Counted from the first letter of the stretch, positions 1-13,781 are shown. The stretch is DNA of 64,000 nt from Paraspadella gotoi (GCA_051294375.1 CM119264.1:6223073-6287072), one strand, 5' to 3'. Notes: generated from the letters alone by a model not told the origin. Made by a program: numbers and translations.

Positions 1-31
<31 letters not shown>

Positions 32-48
32 CTCTTTCTTTCTTTTTT

Positions 49-92
<44 letters not shown>

Positions 93-95
93 TCA
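1..95 (+). repeat. (TTTC)n microsatellite at the window edge
   Basis: Near-perfect tetranucleotide tract. Confidence 0.95.
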
Positions 96-442
96 TTTTT
101 TTTCTCTTTATTCAATTTTTCTTCATATCTATCTTTTTCTCTATCAGAATCAGAGGGAAATCAACGAAAAAAAAAGTAAAAATTTAAGTGATAAAATAAG
201 GAAGATTAGCAAATCAGTAGAGGGCAAAGAAAAAAGAGAGAAATTGAGAGAAAAGATTCTAGTAAATCGAAGGAAAAAGAAAAGTAAAGAAGAAAGAAAG
301 AAATGGCGTCGCTTTTAACTAAAGGAAGAAGAAAAAGGAGATAATAAATGGAGACATTTAATCTCGGAGGAGAAATAAGATGCGTTCGATTCAAAACCGA
401 ATTATTGCCTCAAGGTTATCAAAGTGAGAAAGTGTTAAAGAA

Positions 443-475
<33 letters not shown>

Positions 476-476
476 A
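443..476 (+). repeat. (GAC)n microsatellite
   Basis: Eleven GAC units. Confidence 0.9.
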
Positions 477-899
477 AGAATGACAGCTGTAACCTATCAA
501 GTATCTATCTATCTGTTAATTTCATTACATTACGTAGTATCATTGCCATAGTAAAGACCCTACGAAAAAAAATTTCTTCCTGTATCATATTCGAAGAGAG
601 TATTGTTTCGGTTGCCAAGAGACGAAAACAAAGAGAAAACCTCTAACCCTCTCGTCTTATCTGATGAAAATATACAACGTTGACGAAAAAAAATAATAGA
701 GGGAGTTTTCGTGAGAATTCTTTGTTTGTTTTCATTCTGCTGACGGAGAAAAATATAGAAGGACAGTCGAGATTTATTCCTTTGCCTTTTGGAGCGGAAT
801 ATTTAAATAAATTGTGCTTTATCCAAATTTGACGTTTGTTTTTTGTTTAAATGGCTAACAATTAGGTTTTTTCCTACAGACTTACTTAATGGCTTCCCT

Positions 900-902
<3 letters not shown>

Positions 903-980
<78 letters not shown>
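903..980 (+). repeat. (TC)n microsatellite
   Basis: 39 uninterrupted TC units. Confidence 0.95.
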
Positions 981-983
<3 letters not shown>

Positions 984-1256
984 TGCCCAGGATATCGCGT
1001 CCCCTGAGATGCATATCTGACTCTGAAATCATTAGAACCGAAAAAAAAAATCTCCGTTTTTCTTTTGATATCTTTCGAAAATTCCCCGTCTGCCATCTTG
1101 GTCGTTTCGGCTCATCCATGCTTAGCAAGTCACTCCCTACGACCCTGCTTCCTCCTTCTCCATTTTTACTCCCGCTCATTTCTAATATTTTTTTATATTC
1201 TTATAAATTCGATCATTACAATGCCTTCATTTAAGTTTCTCTTTTCGCACTTCTTA

Positions 1257-1267
1257 TCGTCCTCGTT

Positions 1268-1298
<31 letters not shown>

Positions 1299-1317
1299 TC
1301 ATCATCATCATCAAATC

Positions 1318-1374
<57 letters not shown>

Positions 1375-1376
1375 AA
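1257..1376 (+). repeat. (TCG)n/(TCA)n compound microsatellite
   Basis: Trinucleotide tract that switches from TCG to TCA units. Confidence 0.9.
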
Positions 1377-1396
1377 TCATCATCGTGATCGTCGTT

Positions 1397-1600
1397 TTAT
1401 TTGTAATCCTCGTCAGCAGCATCGTTTTCATCTTTGTCGTCGTCACCTGGCCGCGAATCCCGGGACGGCTGGGGCTGCGGCGTCGGCAGCGGCGGCGACG
1501 GCGCCATTTCCGGTTCCGCCGTCACATTCACGATTCCATCGACTTTGGCCTGGAACTGTCGCGGAAATATGATGTTGTCACGCAACATTGGTCCGTCCCA
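1397..1600 (-). CDS. Possible minus-strand exon, unknown product
   Basis: Frame reads [40 protein letters not shown] and then an acidic stretch ([15 protein letters not shown]) that runs into the trinucleotide repeat at 1257-1375. The non-repeat portion has balanced composition, but no splice partners or family were recognised. Confidence 0.2.
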   Translation of the reverse strand, partial: WDGPMLRDNIIFPRQFQAKVDGIVNVTAEPEMAPSPPLPTPQPQPSRDSRPGDDDKDENDAADEDYK

Positions 1601-1657
1601 TAGATTCCTCTCTTTGGCGGCGCGAGGCGCTGTTTTGTAAGAGTTTTCTCGGAAAAG

Positions 1658-1760
<103 letters not shown>

Positions 1761-2543
1761 AGATAATTTTTGAAATTTGGAGCTCTCGCGTTGGCCTAGT
1801 ATTATTTTTTTTTATATAATTAGTATCTTTTTCTTTTGCCTTCTTTACGATGCAATTTGACAATTATTAGTTTCTTCTATCAGCTCCGTCCGATTTATTT
1901 TTTTTCTTTTCTCGACTGGTTTTTATATTCTCGGCCTTTCCTTTCAATAATTGATCCTCGGTTTTACGTCGAGCGTTAAATTCATTTTTATTTCCTTCTT
2001 TAAGGAGGCGATGGCGGTGGTGGTGGCGGAAGTGGTGGCGGAGGTGGTAAGGGGAGTGTTTACCACCCTTCACAAAGCCGGGCCTAGGGGGGGGGACATG
2101 GAGGCTCATGGGGCTGAAAAAAAATATGTATTTAAAAAACAGAAAAATAAAAATATAAAATAAATAGAACCTGATTTTTGTTTTGTCAGTGCTGGGAAGA
2201 GATTTTGCTCAAAGGCGTCGTTGGCGTCGTTGTTAATGACTTTAATGACTTGCAAGGATGGCGTTAGTGGTGAGTTTGGTGAATGTGACGTGGTTTAGGA
2301 GTTGACGGTTGCATGCCAAGTGATGGACCGGAAAGCTGAGTCCAAGTGGGAAGTGGGTTTGGGGGCTGATGGAGTCGGGATGAAGTGGAAGGGACGTTTG
2401 ATGGTGAAAGTTTAGGACTGAGAGTCGGACCTGAGTGTTTGTGTTTGGAATCGTCATGGTGATTGCATTGGTCAATGGTCGATGAGTTATTCTGTCAGGA
2501 AGGAAAACAATTTTAAGTGATCTCTTCTTTTCTAGAACCTGAG

Positions 2544-2699
2544 GAAGAGGAGGAAGAGAAGAAGGAGGAGGAAGAGGACAGAAGGAGAAGAAGGAGGAGG
2601 AGAAGGAGGAGGAGGAGGAGGAGGAGGAGAAGGAGGAGGAAAGGGATGAGTTGTGAAGCAGTGATCAGGTAAAAGGATGGTAGCGTCTTTAGCAAGTTT

Positions 2700-2749
<50 letters not shown>

Positions 2750-2752
2750 ACT

Positions 2753-2783
<31 letters not shown>

Positions 2784-2851
2784 TTCTTCTCTCTCTTCTC
2801 TCTCTCTCCTCTCTCTCTCGTCTCTCTCTTCTCTCTCTCTCTCTCTCTCTG
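2544..2851 (+). repeat. (GGA)n-rich purine tract followed by interrupted (TC)n
   Basis: Purine-only stretch at about 2544-2650, a 50-bp spacer, then a pyrimidine tract at 2701-2851; the two are near-complementary in composition and could fold. Confidence 0.85.
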
Positions 2852-3304
2852 TATCAATGATGAGAGCTGCAACAATTTCGTAACATTTTTCCCCCCCAAA
2901 AAAGAAATATAAAATGTATAAAATCTAACTAAACGTAAAATGTGGGAAAACGTAGGAAAACTTTTTCATTCCTTCAAGGTCTTAACGCCTACAGAGGAAA
3001 TAAGATAAAAAGAAAGAAAAAGAAAAAAGAAACTTTTGCTAGTCGTTCGGAAATTTTCAAGTTAGAAATTGAGCACTAAGTTCGTGGAGAGCGAAAAATA
3101 GGAAAACTTAAAAACCTCTTATGTGGCGTCCGGTTGTCTTGGCGTCCCGTCTTTAAACTTCCCGTCATATTTCCACGTTCTGCTCTTTATCATCTCGTTA
3201 ATATTTTTAAACATTCCCGCCATCGTTATTTCTCATTTTTCTTCATTCTTCTTCATCCAACTTTATCTAATTCTCCCACTTTTAGACAATTTGATTTGCA
3301 TTTT

Positions 3305-3460
3305 CGATCTTTGTCCAAATTGGTCCACATTTAACCAATTTCGTCCAACTTCCAACTTTGTCCAACTTTGTGCAACTTGGTCCTACTTCTTTCAACTTTG
3401 TCCAAATTTGACCAACTTGGTCCAACTATGTCCAACTTTGTCCAAATTTGACCAACTTCA
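3305..3460 (+). repeat. Short minisatellite, unit about 12 bp
   Basis: Repeated TTTGTCCAACTT / TTGGTCCAACTT / TTTGACCAACTT variants. Confidence 0.7.
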
Positions 3461-4284
3461 TTCCTCATTCGAATCGAATCGACTCGGGTCAATCAAGTGA
3501 AGTCGCCAGGGACTTTTGGCGTCTCGAACAATTTGATTGAGGCATTGATGATTCTTGGAAATTCTCGCTCTTCCCTCTTGGAACCGAATTGGCATTTCTG
3601 GGGCCAAAGGAAGTCGGACGCCAACGGAAATGGAGGAGAAAATATCTGAGGTGGATTGGATGATGCAACCCTTGGAAAGATTTTATCAAATATGGCATCA
3701 AAAAATTACGATGCGAAAGATTGGGTGACGGTATAAGATATTAAAAACATAATAAATGTAAAAAAGTGTAAATACATATTGAGATGAAAGATATAAAGAT
3801 TAAATGGATTGAAGAAAGAAGCATCATGACCAGTAGTCATCCACCACATTGTGACCACTTCGACCACAAGGATACAACCAATAACCATTCCAACATGTGA
3901 ATTATTCCGAGAAAAAAAGATGAAAAGATGGAATGAGGGATATACGACCGAAGCTTCGAGTTTTTGATGCTGTAATAACCGCCGCTCGAAAAAGCGCCGA
4001 ACACGATTAGGGCTAAAATCCGTGATAAAAATCTTAATTATATTAAAAATACAAAAATGTTATTTATTGAAAACTAGTGTTATTATCGTTTTAATCAATA
4101 TTTTTGTTTAATAGAACAAAAAAAAGTAAATGGTAACTCAATAGTATATAAATAACTATGCTATAAAATTATTAAAATTTTTAGAAATTCATATCTTATA
4201 AAATATCTTTAATAAATTTTTTTTATAAGTTTTTTAAAAGCATATCCTACTCGTTGTCTTGTCCAAAAATACCCTCTTTTTCGT

Positions 4285-4441
4285 AGTTCCATTTATGGTC
4301 AATAACTGGAGTAGTGGTTCGGCGGCGCCGCCGCCGCAGCATCCGCCGCCGCCGCCGCAGACGCTGACGAGATCGCAACGATATACATTCCAGAATCCCC
4401 CTCGTCGATATTCAGCTCCATTGACTGACTTAACGGAGTAA
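4285..4441 (+). CDS. Possible terminal exon, Pro-rich, with a 14-3-3-like site
   Basis: After a TTTTTCGTAG acceptor-like site the frame reads VPFMVNNWSSGSAAPPPQHP, then a Pro run, TLTRSQRYTFQNPP, RRYSAPLTDLTE and TAA. RRYSAP fits the RxxSxP form of a 14-3-3 binding site. No partner exon was identified and the region is microsatellite-rich, so this is tentative. Confidence 0.3.
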
Positions 4442-4471
4442 CACTCGCCGCTGAAACGACTATAGTCATTG

Positions 4472-4501
<30 letters not shown>
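4472..4501 (+). repeat. (GTC)n microsatellite
   Basis: Ten GTC units. Confidence 0.9.
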
Positions 4502-4502
<1 letters not shown>

Positions 4503-5082
4503 TTATTACGTCACTGTTGTCTGTGCCAATACTGTTGACTTTTTCGTCAGAAAATCGTCACATTTATTTCGTGATTATCGCTATGATTGTTGTTTGTTTT
4601 TTTCATTATCATAATTTTTTATCCATGTCCTTTTAATCGTCCTCATAATTGTCCTTATCATAAACGTTATCATAATCATTATTGCGTTATACCGATGTGC
4701 TATCATTGATGGAAGAGAATTATCAAACGGATAGTGTTATTAACAGTGTTAATAATAGTGTTATTCCATCTCTAAAGATATCTATTGAATCTTGAGTTTG
4801 AAATAAAGACAAAGTCATTTTACAACAACGATTAGGTTTTTTATTGTCAAAATTGTCAGAGCGCTGATAAAGGCTTGCATTAAATATATTAAAATAAATT
4901 AATAATAATATATAATAATATATAATCGTTGATAATCATTGATTGCGAAAATAAAGTCTCAGGGTAATAAAAAAAAGAGGGACTGGTCAATGGTGATGAC
5001 TCATCAGTGAATCACTTTCACATTCTTGTCGTCCTCGTGATTCTCGACAGAATTCGACCACCGATCACCTTAACGACCTTAC

Positions 5083-5122
<40 letters not shown>

Positions 5123-5214
5123 AACGACGAGTGAGGATCTGACCCGAAACGGTCGTTCGTCGTCGCCGCCGAAGTGGACGCCCCAATTTGCTTCCGGGGC
5201 GAATCTATGGGATA

Positions 5215-5263
<49 letters not shown>
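5083..5263 (+). repeat. (GAC)n at 5083-5129 and (CT)n at 5219-5263
   Basis: Two separate microsatellites flanking about 90 bp of mixed sequence. Confidence 0.9.
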
Positions 5264-5266
<3 letters not shown>

Positions 5267-5651
5267 AAATTGCGAGAGCTTATCTCCCCCGAAGAAAAGT
5301 TTTCCTTTCGACCTTGGGTCATCCTTTTCACTTCCTTCCATCGCCGGACATAAAAAGGCGTTAAAAAGTTTTTTTACTATGGGATATTTTTTTAAATATT
5401 TTTTTCCTTATACATGTATTATGCATTTTACGTTTCTGAATGAACAAAACCTCGCACATTCTTATAGCATATCAAAATTCATATCGTAATATAGTCGGTA
5501 ACGTTTCTTTTTTTTTTCCTTTCCTTTTCATTTCTTTCCTTTTTCCTTCCTTCCTTCATTTAAAAAAAAAAGATAACTCTCGGGACTTGACAAGGATTCG
5601 CAGAAACGGAACTTTTCGTCTAAATAGGAACGTCTTCATCTTCTTGGCGCT

Positions 5652-6076
5652 NNNNNNNNNNNNNNNNNNNNNNNNNNNNNNNNNNNNNNNNNNNNNNNNN
5701 NNNNNNNNNNNNNNNNNNNNNNNNNNNNNNNNNNNNNNNNNNNNNNNNNNNNNNNNNNNNNNNNNNNNNNNNNNNNNNNNNNNNNNNNNNNNNNNNNNNN
5801 NNNNNNNNNNNNNNNNNNNNNNNNNNNNNNNNNNNNNNNNNNNNNNNNNNNNNNNNNNNNNNNNNNNNNNNNNNNNNNNNNNNNNNNNNNNNNNNNNNNN
5901 NNNNNNNNNNNNNNNNNNNNNNNNNNNNNNNNNNNNNNNNNNNNNNNNNNNNNNNNNNNNNNNNNNNNNNNNNNNNNNNNNNNNNNNNNNNNNNNNNNNN
6001 NNNNNNNNNNNNNNNNNNNNNNNNNNNNNNNNNNNNNNNNNNNNNNNNNNNNNNNNNNNNNNNNNNNNNNNNNNNN
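5652..6076. other. Assembly gap (N)
   Basis: 425 N. Other N runs: 7562-7819, 8419-8689, 9212-9736, 11196-11438, 17876-17900 (25), 28489-28513 (25), 29449-29458 (10), 42754-42778 (25), 42941-43198, 50647-51195, 63664-63859. Confidence 1.
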
Positions 6077-9000
6077 GTATCTTTTTCACACTAAAAACAA
6101 TTCGCATTCAAGAAAGGATTTTCCAGCGGAAACTTTTTGGTTGTTATTTTTTTTGTGAACAAAAAAAAATTTCACTGTTGAAGTCTCGATTTTGGCGCAG
6201 AAATTTTGTCATTCATATTATGTGGTTTGAATTTCGTATGATTTATACGTACATTTTATAATTTCGATATTTAGTTTGACTTTAGTAAGTTCGTAAGAAA
6301 ACCCTGTTTGGAGGGCTCTTTAGCAAAACCCAATGTTTTCAGGTCATATGAATTTAAATAATTATGATCTGATTTAACGAAAGGAAACTAAATGGAAACG
6401 GAACCAGTCTCGATTCTCATGAAAATCGATAAAAAAAGGAACAAAAGAACAAAAGAACAAAAGTTCCATTTTTAAAAAAATACCTTTCCAGGAACAAGAA
6501 ATCCCAGGCCGTTGCCGCCAATCGCTCCCCTTTTATTTTCACCATAAAATTTGAGAGAAAGAGAAATAAATTTCATATTTTTTTTCCTATGAATAAAAAT
6601 GAGGTCTTTAGTACTTTAGGGAGAAACTCGGTTTTTACGAGTATCGGCTTCTCGCGAAAGTCGGATATTATAAAGTTACGCGTCTCGCAAAATCGCGCGT
6701 AATCAACTCGATTGCGTCGTTTTTGAAAAGGGAAATGAGTTTCGTTTAATCGCTACATCGGGAATAACGTTAATAACGAACCTCGCGACTCTTAAAGCCG
6801 AGTGGCGGAATGTAGTCTTCGGACCGAAAGGCGAAAGCATTAAATTTAAATGAATTCACTTCGATTTAAGTTTTATGAGTTTCCCTTAATTAAAATTATA
6901 TCATGAGCTCAAGGATATTTCAATTAAGGAATCTTGAATATTTTACTCGCAAAGAAAAAAAAACCATTGACAGCTGCCAGTTTAAATACGAACAAATCTT
7001 TAAAAAAAAATTTTTACTGAATGTTTTCATTCGAAGCAATTTCTCTGTGAATTATATAGTTTTAAGGGCTATCACTATAAAAATACAAAATCTAATTTTA
7101 TTTACGTGTTCCTCCTTTTTTTGCCCACAAAACGATCCGTTTCGTCCCGATATTTCGCAAATCCTCGACGCCGCGACGCCACGACGCCGTTTTCTGGCGC
7201 CGCAACGAGATTCTCGCGTCGTTGGCTGCAACATGGACCGGAAGTCCGACCGGTGATCCGAAAGAAATGAGGAGGCATCGACATCGACGATACGGGCTCA
7301 GATGGAATCGTCGATCGGAAACGAGGGATGGAAACGATTGCGATGATGATGTCCACAAAAATGGCGGCGAAGACCTTTGCTCTAACAACAACAACAACAA
7401 AGAATGAACAACAACAACAATCGCTCCAAGGACCGAGCACTAGAGATTCTGGAGAAAATTCAATTAAGTCGAGTGATTTTTAGGCTTTGACCCAACTTTG
7501 GACCGCATCAAAAAGTGTCGCAAACTCTGAGATAGTTTCTCATTCCGTTATGCACTCTCTCNNNNNNNNNNNNNNNNNNNNNNNNNNNNNNNNNNNNNNN
7601 NNNNNNNNNNNNNNNNNNNNNNNNNNNNNNNNNNNNNNNNNNNNNNNNNNNNNNNNNNNNNNNNNNNNNNNNNNNNNNNNNNNNNNNNNNNNNNNNNNNN
7701 NNNNNNNNNNNNNNNNNNNNNNNNNNNNNNNNNNNNNNNNNNNNNNNNNNNNNNNNNNNNNNNNNNNNNNNNNNNNNNNNNNNNNNNNNNNNNNNNNNNN
7801 NNNNNNNNNNNNNNNNNNNCTTTCTTTCTTTCTCAGTCCCCCTCTCCTCTTTATTCAGAGCGCGTCTTCGCCCATTTTGATTCTGGTAGGAATAGTAAGG
7901 CAAAGTATGCGGACGTAAAGGCCGCAACCAATCAACCTTTCAACCACCGACGCCATCCAAGCCACGACCAATCAATCTCTCAACCACTCTCACACCACAA
8001 CCACCACCACAACTACCCCCCCCACAACGCCCACGCCTATCTTTTCTCGCCCTCCTCGCGAGAGCTCAATCTCTTTGGAAGAGGAGTTCGTTTAAAAAGA
8101 GATTCGCCAGAAGACGAGAAATTTGGTTTTTCACGAGAGATTAGTTTTCAGCGCTTGACAAGACGCGTCTCTTCCAAAAATAACCGTCTCCTCGCTCCAG
8201 CCAATCCGGTTCTCTCTTTTTGCTCCAGTAGACGCGAGAGGCAAGTCATCTTTAGTGCCTTCAAAACCTTCAAAAATGCTTTTATGGTTACTGCCAAAAT
8301 TTCCCCACGCTTTTTCGCTCACTTTTATGACCCTAAAACGCGCGAAGACTCATAAAAAGGTTTTAATTTTATTTTTCACCGATCACAAACGCATTTTCGC
8401 CCGAAATTAAAAAAAAAANNNNNNNNNNNNNNNNNNNNNNNNNNNNNNNNNNNNNNNNNNNNNNNNNNNNNNNNNNNNNNNNNNNNNNNNNNNNNNNNNN
8501 NNNNNNNNNNNNNNNNNNNNNNNNNNNNNNNNNNNNNNNNNNNNNNNNNNNNNNNNNNNNNNNNNNNNNNNNNNNNNNNNNNNNNNNNNNNNNNNNNNNN
8601 NNNNNNNNNNNNNNNNNNNNNNNNNNNNNNNNNNNNNNNNNNNNNNNNNNNNNNNNNNNNNNNNNNNNNNNNNNNNNNNNNNNNNNNNNTTTTTTTCTCT
8701 TCGAATCTTCGAGTTTGAATTTTCGCGCGCGAATTTCTCGCCTCTCGACTTGAGAATCGAAAAGGGAAGAGAGAGCGAGAGAAGAAGTGGAAATGAATGA
8801 GAACCAAAAATGAACTGGGATTTCGGAAATGAACAAATTTAATTTAAATGTCATGGGACAACGATAAAGAAAAAAAGATGAATTTAAATATGAATGATGA
8901 TGAATCTGCTCAACTTGGACAATGTTAAATTCACGGGAACACTCTCATAAACAAACACAAACAAAAATAGAAAAAACAGTTAAAATTTCACATGTATATG

Positions 9001-11195
9001 TTTTTATCTGTCAATATCTTTCAAGAAAACTTTTTAGAAAACTTGCGTTGTTTCCGGAAGGCAACACAAACATCTTCCTGAATAGTTTTACATTTAGATA
9101 ATTAAAAAGAAAAAAGAAAAAATCGAAAGAAAGTTGTTAAAAGATAAAATCTTAAAATAATGAAAAAAAGTCATTTTTAAATTTTCAAATCAATCGATTG
9201 TTTCCCAAATTNNNNNNNNNNNNNNNNNNNNNNNNNNNNNNNNNNNNNNNNNNNNNNNNNNNNNNNNNNNNNNNNNNNNNNNNNNNNNNNNNNNNNNNNN
9301 NNNNNNNNNNNNNNNNNNNNNNNNNNNNNNNNNNNNNNNNNNNNNNNNNNNNNNNNNNNNNNNNNNNNNNNNNNNNNNNNNNNNNNNNNNNNNNNNNNNN
9401 NNNNNNNNNNNNNNNNNNNNNNNNNNNNNNNNNNNNNNNNNNNNNNNNNNNNNNNNNNNNNNNNNNNNNNNNNNNNNNNNNNNNNNNNNNNNNNNNNNNN
9501 NNNNNNNNNNNNNNNNNNNNNNNNNNNNNNNNNNNNNNNNNNNNNNNNNNNNNNNNNNNNNNNNNNNNNNNNNNNNNNNNNNNNNNNNNNNNNNNNNNNN
9601 NNNNNNNNNNNNNNNNNNNNNNNNNNNNNNNNNNNNNNNNNNNNNNNNNNNNNNNNNNNNNNNNNNNNNNNNNNNNNNNNNNNNNNNNNNNNNNNNNNNN
9701 NNNNNNNNNNNNNNNNNNNNNNNNNNNNNNNNNNNNGAGAGAGAGGCTGATGGATTTCTGATGAATTTCCGTGGGAAAGAGAGTTGGAGCTCACTTATTA
9801 CCTGGCTATTAGTAATTGCAGTTCGCTCGCTCTTTTCGTTCGTTCGTTCTGTATCATGAAGACATAATTAGACAATAGACATAGCAACATCCACTTTTTA
9901 TTTATTTTCTACGTATACTTCGGCCCAGAATCGTTATCAACTCGCTTGACGGATACTTTGCACGGTATTTACGACTGAGTGGCCGGTTCCCCGGACAGAG
10001 TCCCGTCTTGAGCCCCTGATTTTTGTCCGGTTTTGTACGAAAACGAGACACGAGAATTTCTTCAATCTTTTGCCATTTACGACCTCAGTTTTCCTTGGCC
10101 CTGAACGGGCACCTCATTCTAGCCCTGTCAAGAGGTAAGGTTGCGATCACTTTTTACACACTCTCTCTCTCTCTTTCTCTCTCTTTCTCTTTCTCTCTCT
10201 TTCTCTCTCCCCCTCTCTCTCTGAATTATTTCGCTAATTAAAACTGGAAAGAAACATGAACTGCCTTTAAGATTAAAAAAAGAATAATAAATATCCCAAA
10301 AATAAACTAAAAACGAGAAAAGTGGCAACTTAATCTTCTTCGGCTCAATTAATCCTCCCCCCCTCTCCTCCGGCCCCGGATGATAACGACGACAACAACA
10401 ACAACAGCCTCATCAACGAATAGCCCATTTTTTTTCTTACACCCAAATCACCCAAATAACCAAATCGATTTACTTCACTCGAGTCACCGACGGAAGTGAG
10501 TCAAGGAATCTGTGTCTCTCATCCAAGGACGACGGCCCCTGGCGGTTTTCGTCGTCTTCGTTATCGTCGTTGTCGTAGTCGTGGTCGTCGTTGTAGTCGT
10601 TATCTTCTCTTCACAAATTTCACGTGAGCAAATTTTTTTTTCACTTTCCGACGGAACCGCGTTTCCTTGACAATTGACAGGCTAATTAAGGGTAACTCGG
10701 TCAACCCCCGTCATTAACATATTTTTTTTACTTTTTAGTGAGTAAATTTGTTAATCTATTAAAGTTTGTAAATATTCGCAGAAAGTTTCATTGAAATTTT
10801 TTTCATGCTAGAGTTAACGGCGAACCGCACTATATAAAAAAAAAATAATAGACTCTTTAAAGAGTTTTTCCCTAAAAAAAATTGTGATTCGCCTCACGAA
10901 CTAAGGGTATAGGTCTCTGCTACATTCATCCAATTTCGATTAAAAATTCCCCCCAATAGATCGATCAGTCACGCTCTCCGGAATTTTGTGAAAGCTAATA
11001 ACTACCGACCTCTTTTCGGGCGCGAAGACATTCTTGGCGAAATTCCCCCGTGCGAAACTTTGTACTTTTTATCGTTTCAATTTTAAAAAGGATTTTTTTC
11101 GGAGGGATTTTTTTCTCCTTTTTGTACAAGTTTTGCGTGTGTGCCTTTTATTAATCTTCTAAAACTATTTTCCGCGCCGACGACCTTCCTTTCCT
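6077..11195. other. Region without a supported gene
   Basis: Intergenic or intronic sequence broken by gaps. Several CG-rich patches (6620-6860, 7130-7440, 8080-8360) could hold an unrecognised first exon. One candidate is ATGGACCGGAAGTCCGACCG before GTGATC at 7232, but nothing links it to a downstream gene. Confidence 0.5.
10158..10223 (+). repeat. Interrupted (TC)n
   Basis: CTCTCT tract broken by TTT and CCC. Confidence 0.85.
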
Positions 11196-11638
11196 NNNNN
11201 NNNNNNNNNNNNNNNNNNNNNNNNNNNNNNNNNNNNNNNNNNNNNNNNNNNNNNNNNNNNNNNNNNNNNNNNNNNNNNNNNNNNNNNNNNNNNNNNNNNN
11301 NNNNNNNNNNNNNNNNNNNNNNNNNNNNNNNNNNNNNNNNNNNNNNNNNNNNNNNNNNNNNNNNNNNNNNNNNNNNNNNNNNNNNNNNNNNNNNNNNNNN
11401 NNNNNNNNNNNNNNNNNNNNNNNNNNNNNNNNNNNNNNTCTCTCTCTCTCTCTCTCGTTTTTAAGCTTTGACATAAAATTGATGAGGGTAGTCTCTCGCC
11501 CGGTCCTTTGCATAAACTCGATTATATAGAGAGAGGGACGAAGGTTAATAGTATTAATTCTTTTGAACGTTAAATAAATTAAATGGGGCTGAGAATTATG
11601 GGTAAGAGACGATCATTTTTAGAAAGAGTCAATAAATA

Positions 11639-12212
11639 CAGTCCTGTGCAAAGAAAAGAGGACACTCTTAAATAACGCGTGTTTTATGCATGTATTCAAA
11701 AAAATTTTAATTGGTTAATATAAATTTTTAAAAGTAGAATCTATATATGTAAGTTTTAAAAAAAATTCAAGAGCTATAACAACCAAAAAACAAAAAAAAT
11801 AGGCGAAAAAACATTTTTGGAGATCTAAAAAAATGAGGATGCCGTTCAGTTTTGATTTTTAGGCGTTGTATTCATGTATCATAAAAAATTAGGCATGGAA
11901 AGAGTTCTTTTTTGAAAGAGGAATAAATATCTATATGTTAAAAAAAAATCGGTTTAATCATTCCAGAGATATGGTAACTTAAAAACAAAGGGTTAAAATA
12001 TGTAATTTTTTCTCTTTGTTTGAGTAGTTACTTTTAAAAAAAATCATTGCTAAATTTGAACCAAATAATTGATAAATTTGAACCAAATTTGCTCCAATGG
12101 TTCTTATTTCTATAAAGTTTATTGAACTATAATATTTTTCAAAATTTAAGAATCTAACAAGATTTATTTGTGCAATATTTTAGGTGTCCTATTTTTTTTT
12201 TGCACAGGTCTG
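11639..12212. mobile_element. Tc1/mariner-type MITE, 574 bp
   Basis: Ends begin CAGTCCTGTGCAAAG (left) and, on the reverse strand, CAGACCTGTGCAAAA (right); the inverted similarity extends about 29 bp with two small gaps to AGGACAC. Flanking TA at 11637-11638 and 12213-12214 is the target duplication of this superfamily. No transposase frame is present, so it is non-autonomous. Confidence 0.8.
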
Positions 12213-12476
12213 TAGAATAATTTGAATCTTTCTCTCAGAGTTAGAAAGATGAATTAAACACTTTCCACGAAATCCTTAACCTAACACAAACTTTAATCAT
12301 GAAGGGTCGCGTCATAGAAATGGACGACATCGCGGGAGACGTAACGCGGTCCTTGTCACCGTATCTGGCGGAAGGTGGGCGGTGTTAACGTGAGGGAAGT
12401 TACCGTCGGTTCCCGGGGCTTTGATATAGAAAAAAACGGCCGTGTCAAAACATGGCGGAATTTTAAGATATGGAGA

Positions 12477-12479
<3 letters not shown>

Positions 12480-12541
<62 letters not shown>
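12480..12541 (+). repeat. (TC)n microsatellite
   Basis: 31 uninterrupted units. Confidence 0.95.
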
Positions 12542-12543
<2 letters not shown>

Positions 12544-13055
12544 TTCTCTCCCCCTCTATTGTTACTACGTACGACAGGAATATCCAAGCCGGCCAAACAC
12601 ATACGCCTCATAAATTGGTCATTGCGTCCAATTTTGACCGGAAGACCGCTAAGGAAATGGGATCGGCTTGTGATAGAGGAAGGCGGGTCAGGTAAGGTGA
12701 GTTACACGGATCGACCGACCGGCCCATATCCAAACATATCGTCTTATTTCCCGTTCCACTCCTCGGTTCCCTCTCTCAATATCCCTTTTACGTCGTCCTC
12801 TAATCCTCTGGAACAAAATGGCGCCAAAGCATGGGCGCGGCGGCGCGCTGGCGGCGAGAAATGTAAACAAAAGATAAAAAAAAACTTGAGCCGAGTCCGT
12901 AACAAATGGAATTTGCCAGGAAACAAACGCAAAACAAAAAAGAAAACTCGTTGAAGATATAAAAAAAAAAACCCGTTAGGTCATTAAATCCCTCTCTCGG
13001 CCCAAATAGGAACATCTGTTTTCGTTTTACGAGGGGAAAACAGGTGGCGACAGAG

Positions 13056-13143
13056 TCAAGGGAGTTTAAAAAAACAAAAAAAACAAAAGGGCCTTTCGTG
13101 AAGGGAGTTTAAAAAACAAAAAAAAACAAAAGGGCCTTTCGTT
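13056..13143 (+). repeat. Two-copy direct repeat of about 43 bp
   Basis: GGGAGTTTAAAAAA, an A-rich middle and AAAGGGCCTTTCGT occur twice in tandem with one-base length differences. Confidence 0.8.
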
Positions 13144-13781
13144 ACGGACGAATGACACTCAAAGCCTTTGTCAAAGGCTATTTTTGCCCTTTTAAGCTTT
13201 TAACTTTGTTTTACTTCTTTTTAACTTTGAATTTTTTTTGTGTCGGAAACTCGGATGTTGGGGACTTGACTTTTATGAAATTGGGATAGAAAGGCAAGGA
13301 TGGTCTGGCGATGTCGACTTTACCAATGACAAATCTGGCGGACACAATTCTATTTTAAGCAAGTCGGAGCGATTCGTACAAGGCATCGATAAAGTAAATG
13401 TGAAAATATGGAACTGGAACCGAAGAAGACGAATGAGAAAGTTAAATTTAGAATTGAGAATAAAAAATGCTGAATATAAGATGGTTGAAGTTGTGGTGGT
13501 TGAGAGAGACAATTTAAATATTAGGTCGCTCACTCGTATGAGAATGATGCCGACGATAACTCATGACTCATATGCTCAATAAATTAAAACAATAATTATT
13601 TGCCATCATTGAGTGGGTGTTTCAATTAATTAAGGTTTGACAAAGGGTCTATTGAAGCGAAATGACAATCTATTCTTAATTTGTAAATATGAAATGAGAT
13701 CTATTTCTTCATTTTTTTAAAAATAAAAATAAAATTAAACGAAGCATTTCCCCCCCCCCCTTATTTTCTTTGATCCCAAAG

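Noticed and set aside
2000-2110. Gly-rich frame (GDGGGGGSGGGGG)
   Set aside because: Low-complexity GGT/GGC run ending at TAG; no flanking exons or homology.
5440-6261. ORFs running through N gaps
   Set aside because: The open frame consists largely of N; no coding content is shown. The same holds for other N runs.
12820-12900. ATG frame MAPKHGRGGALAARN as a possible start exon of the DPP-like gene
   Set aside because: It ends at a stop within 20 codons with no donor that links in phase to 13782.
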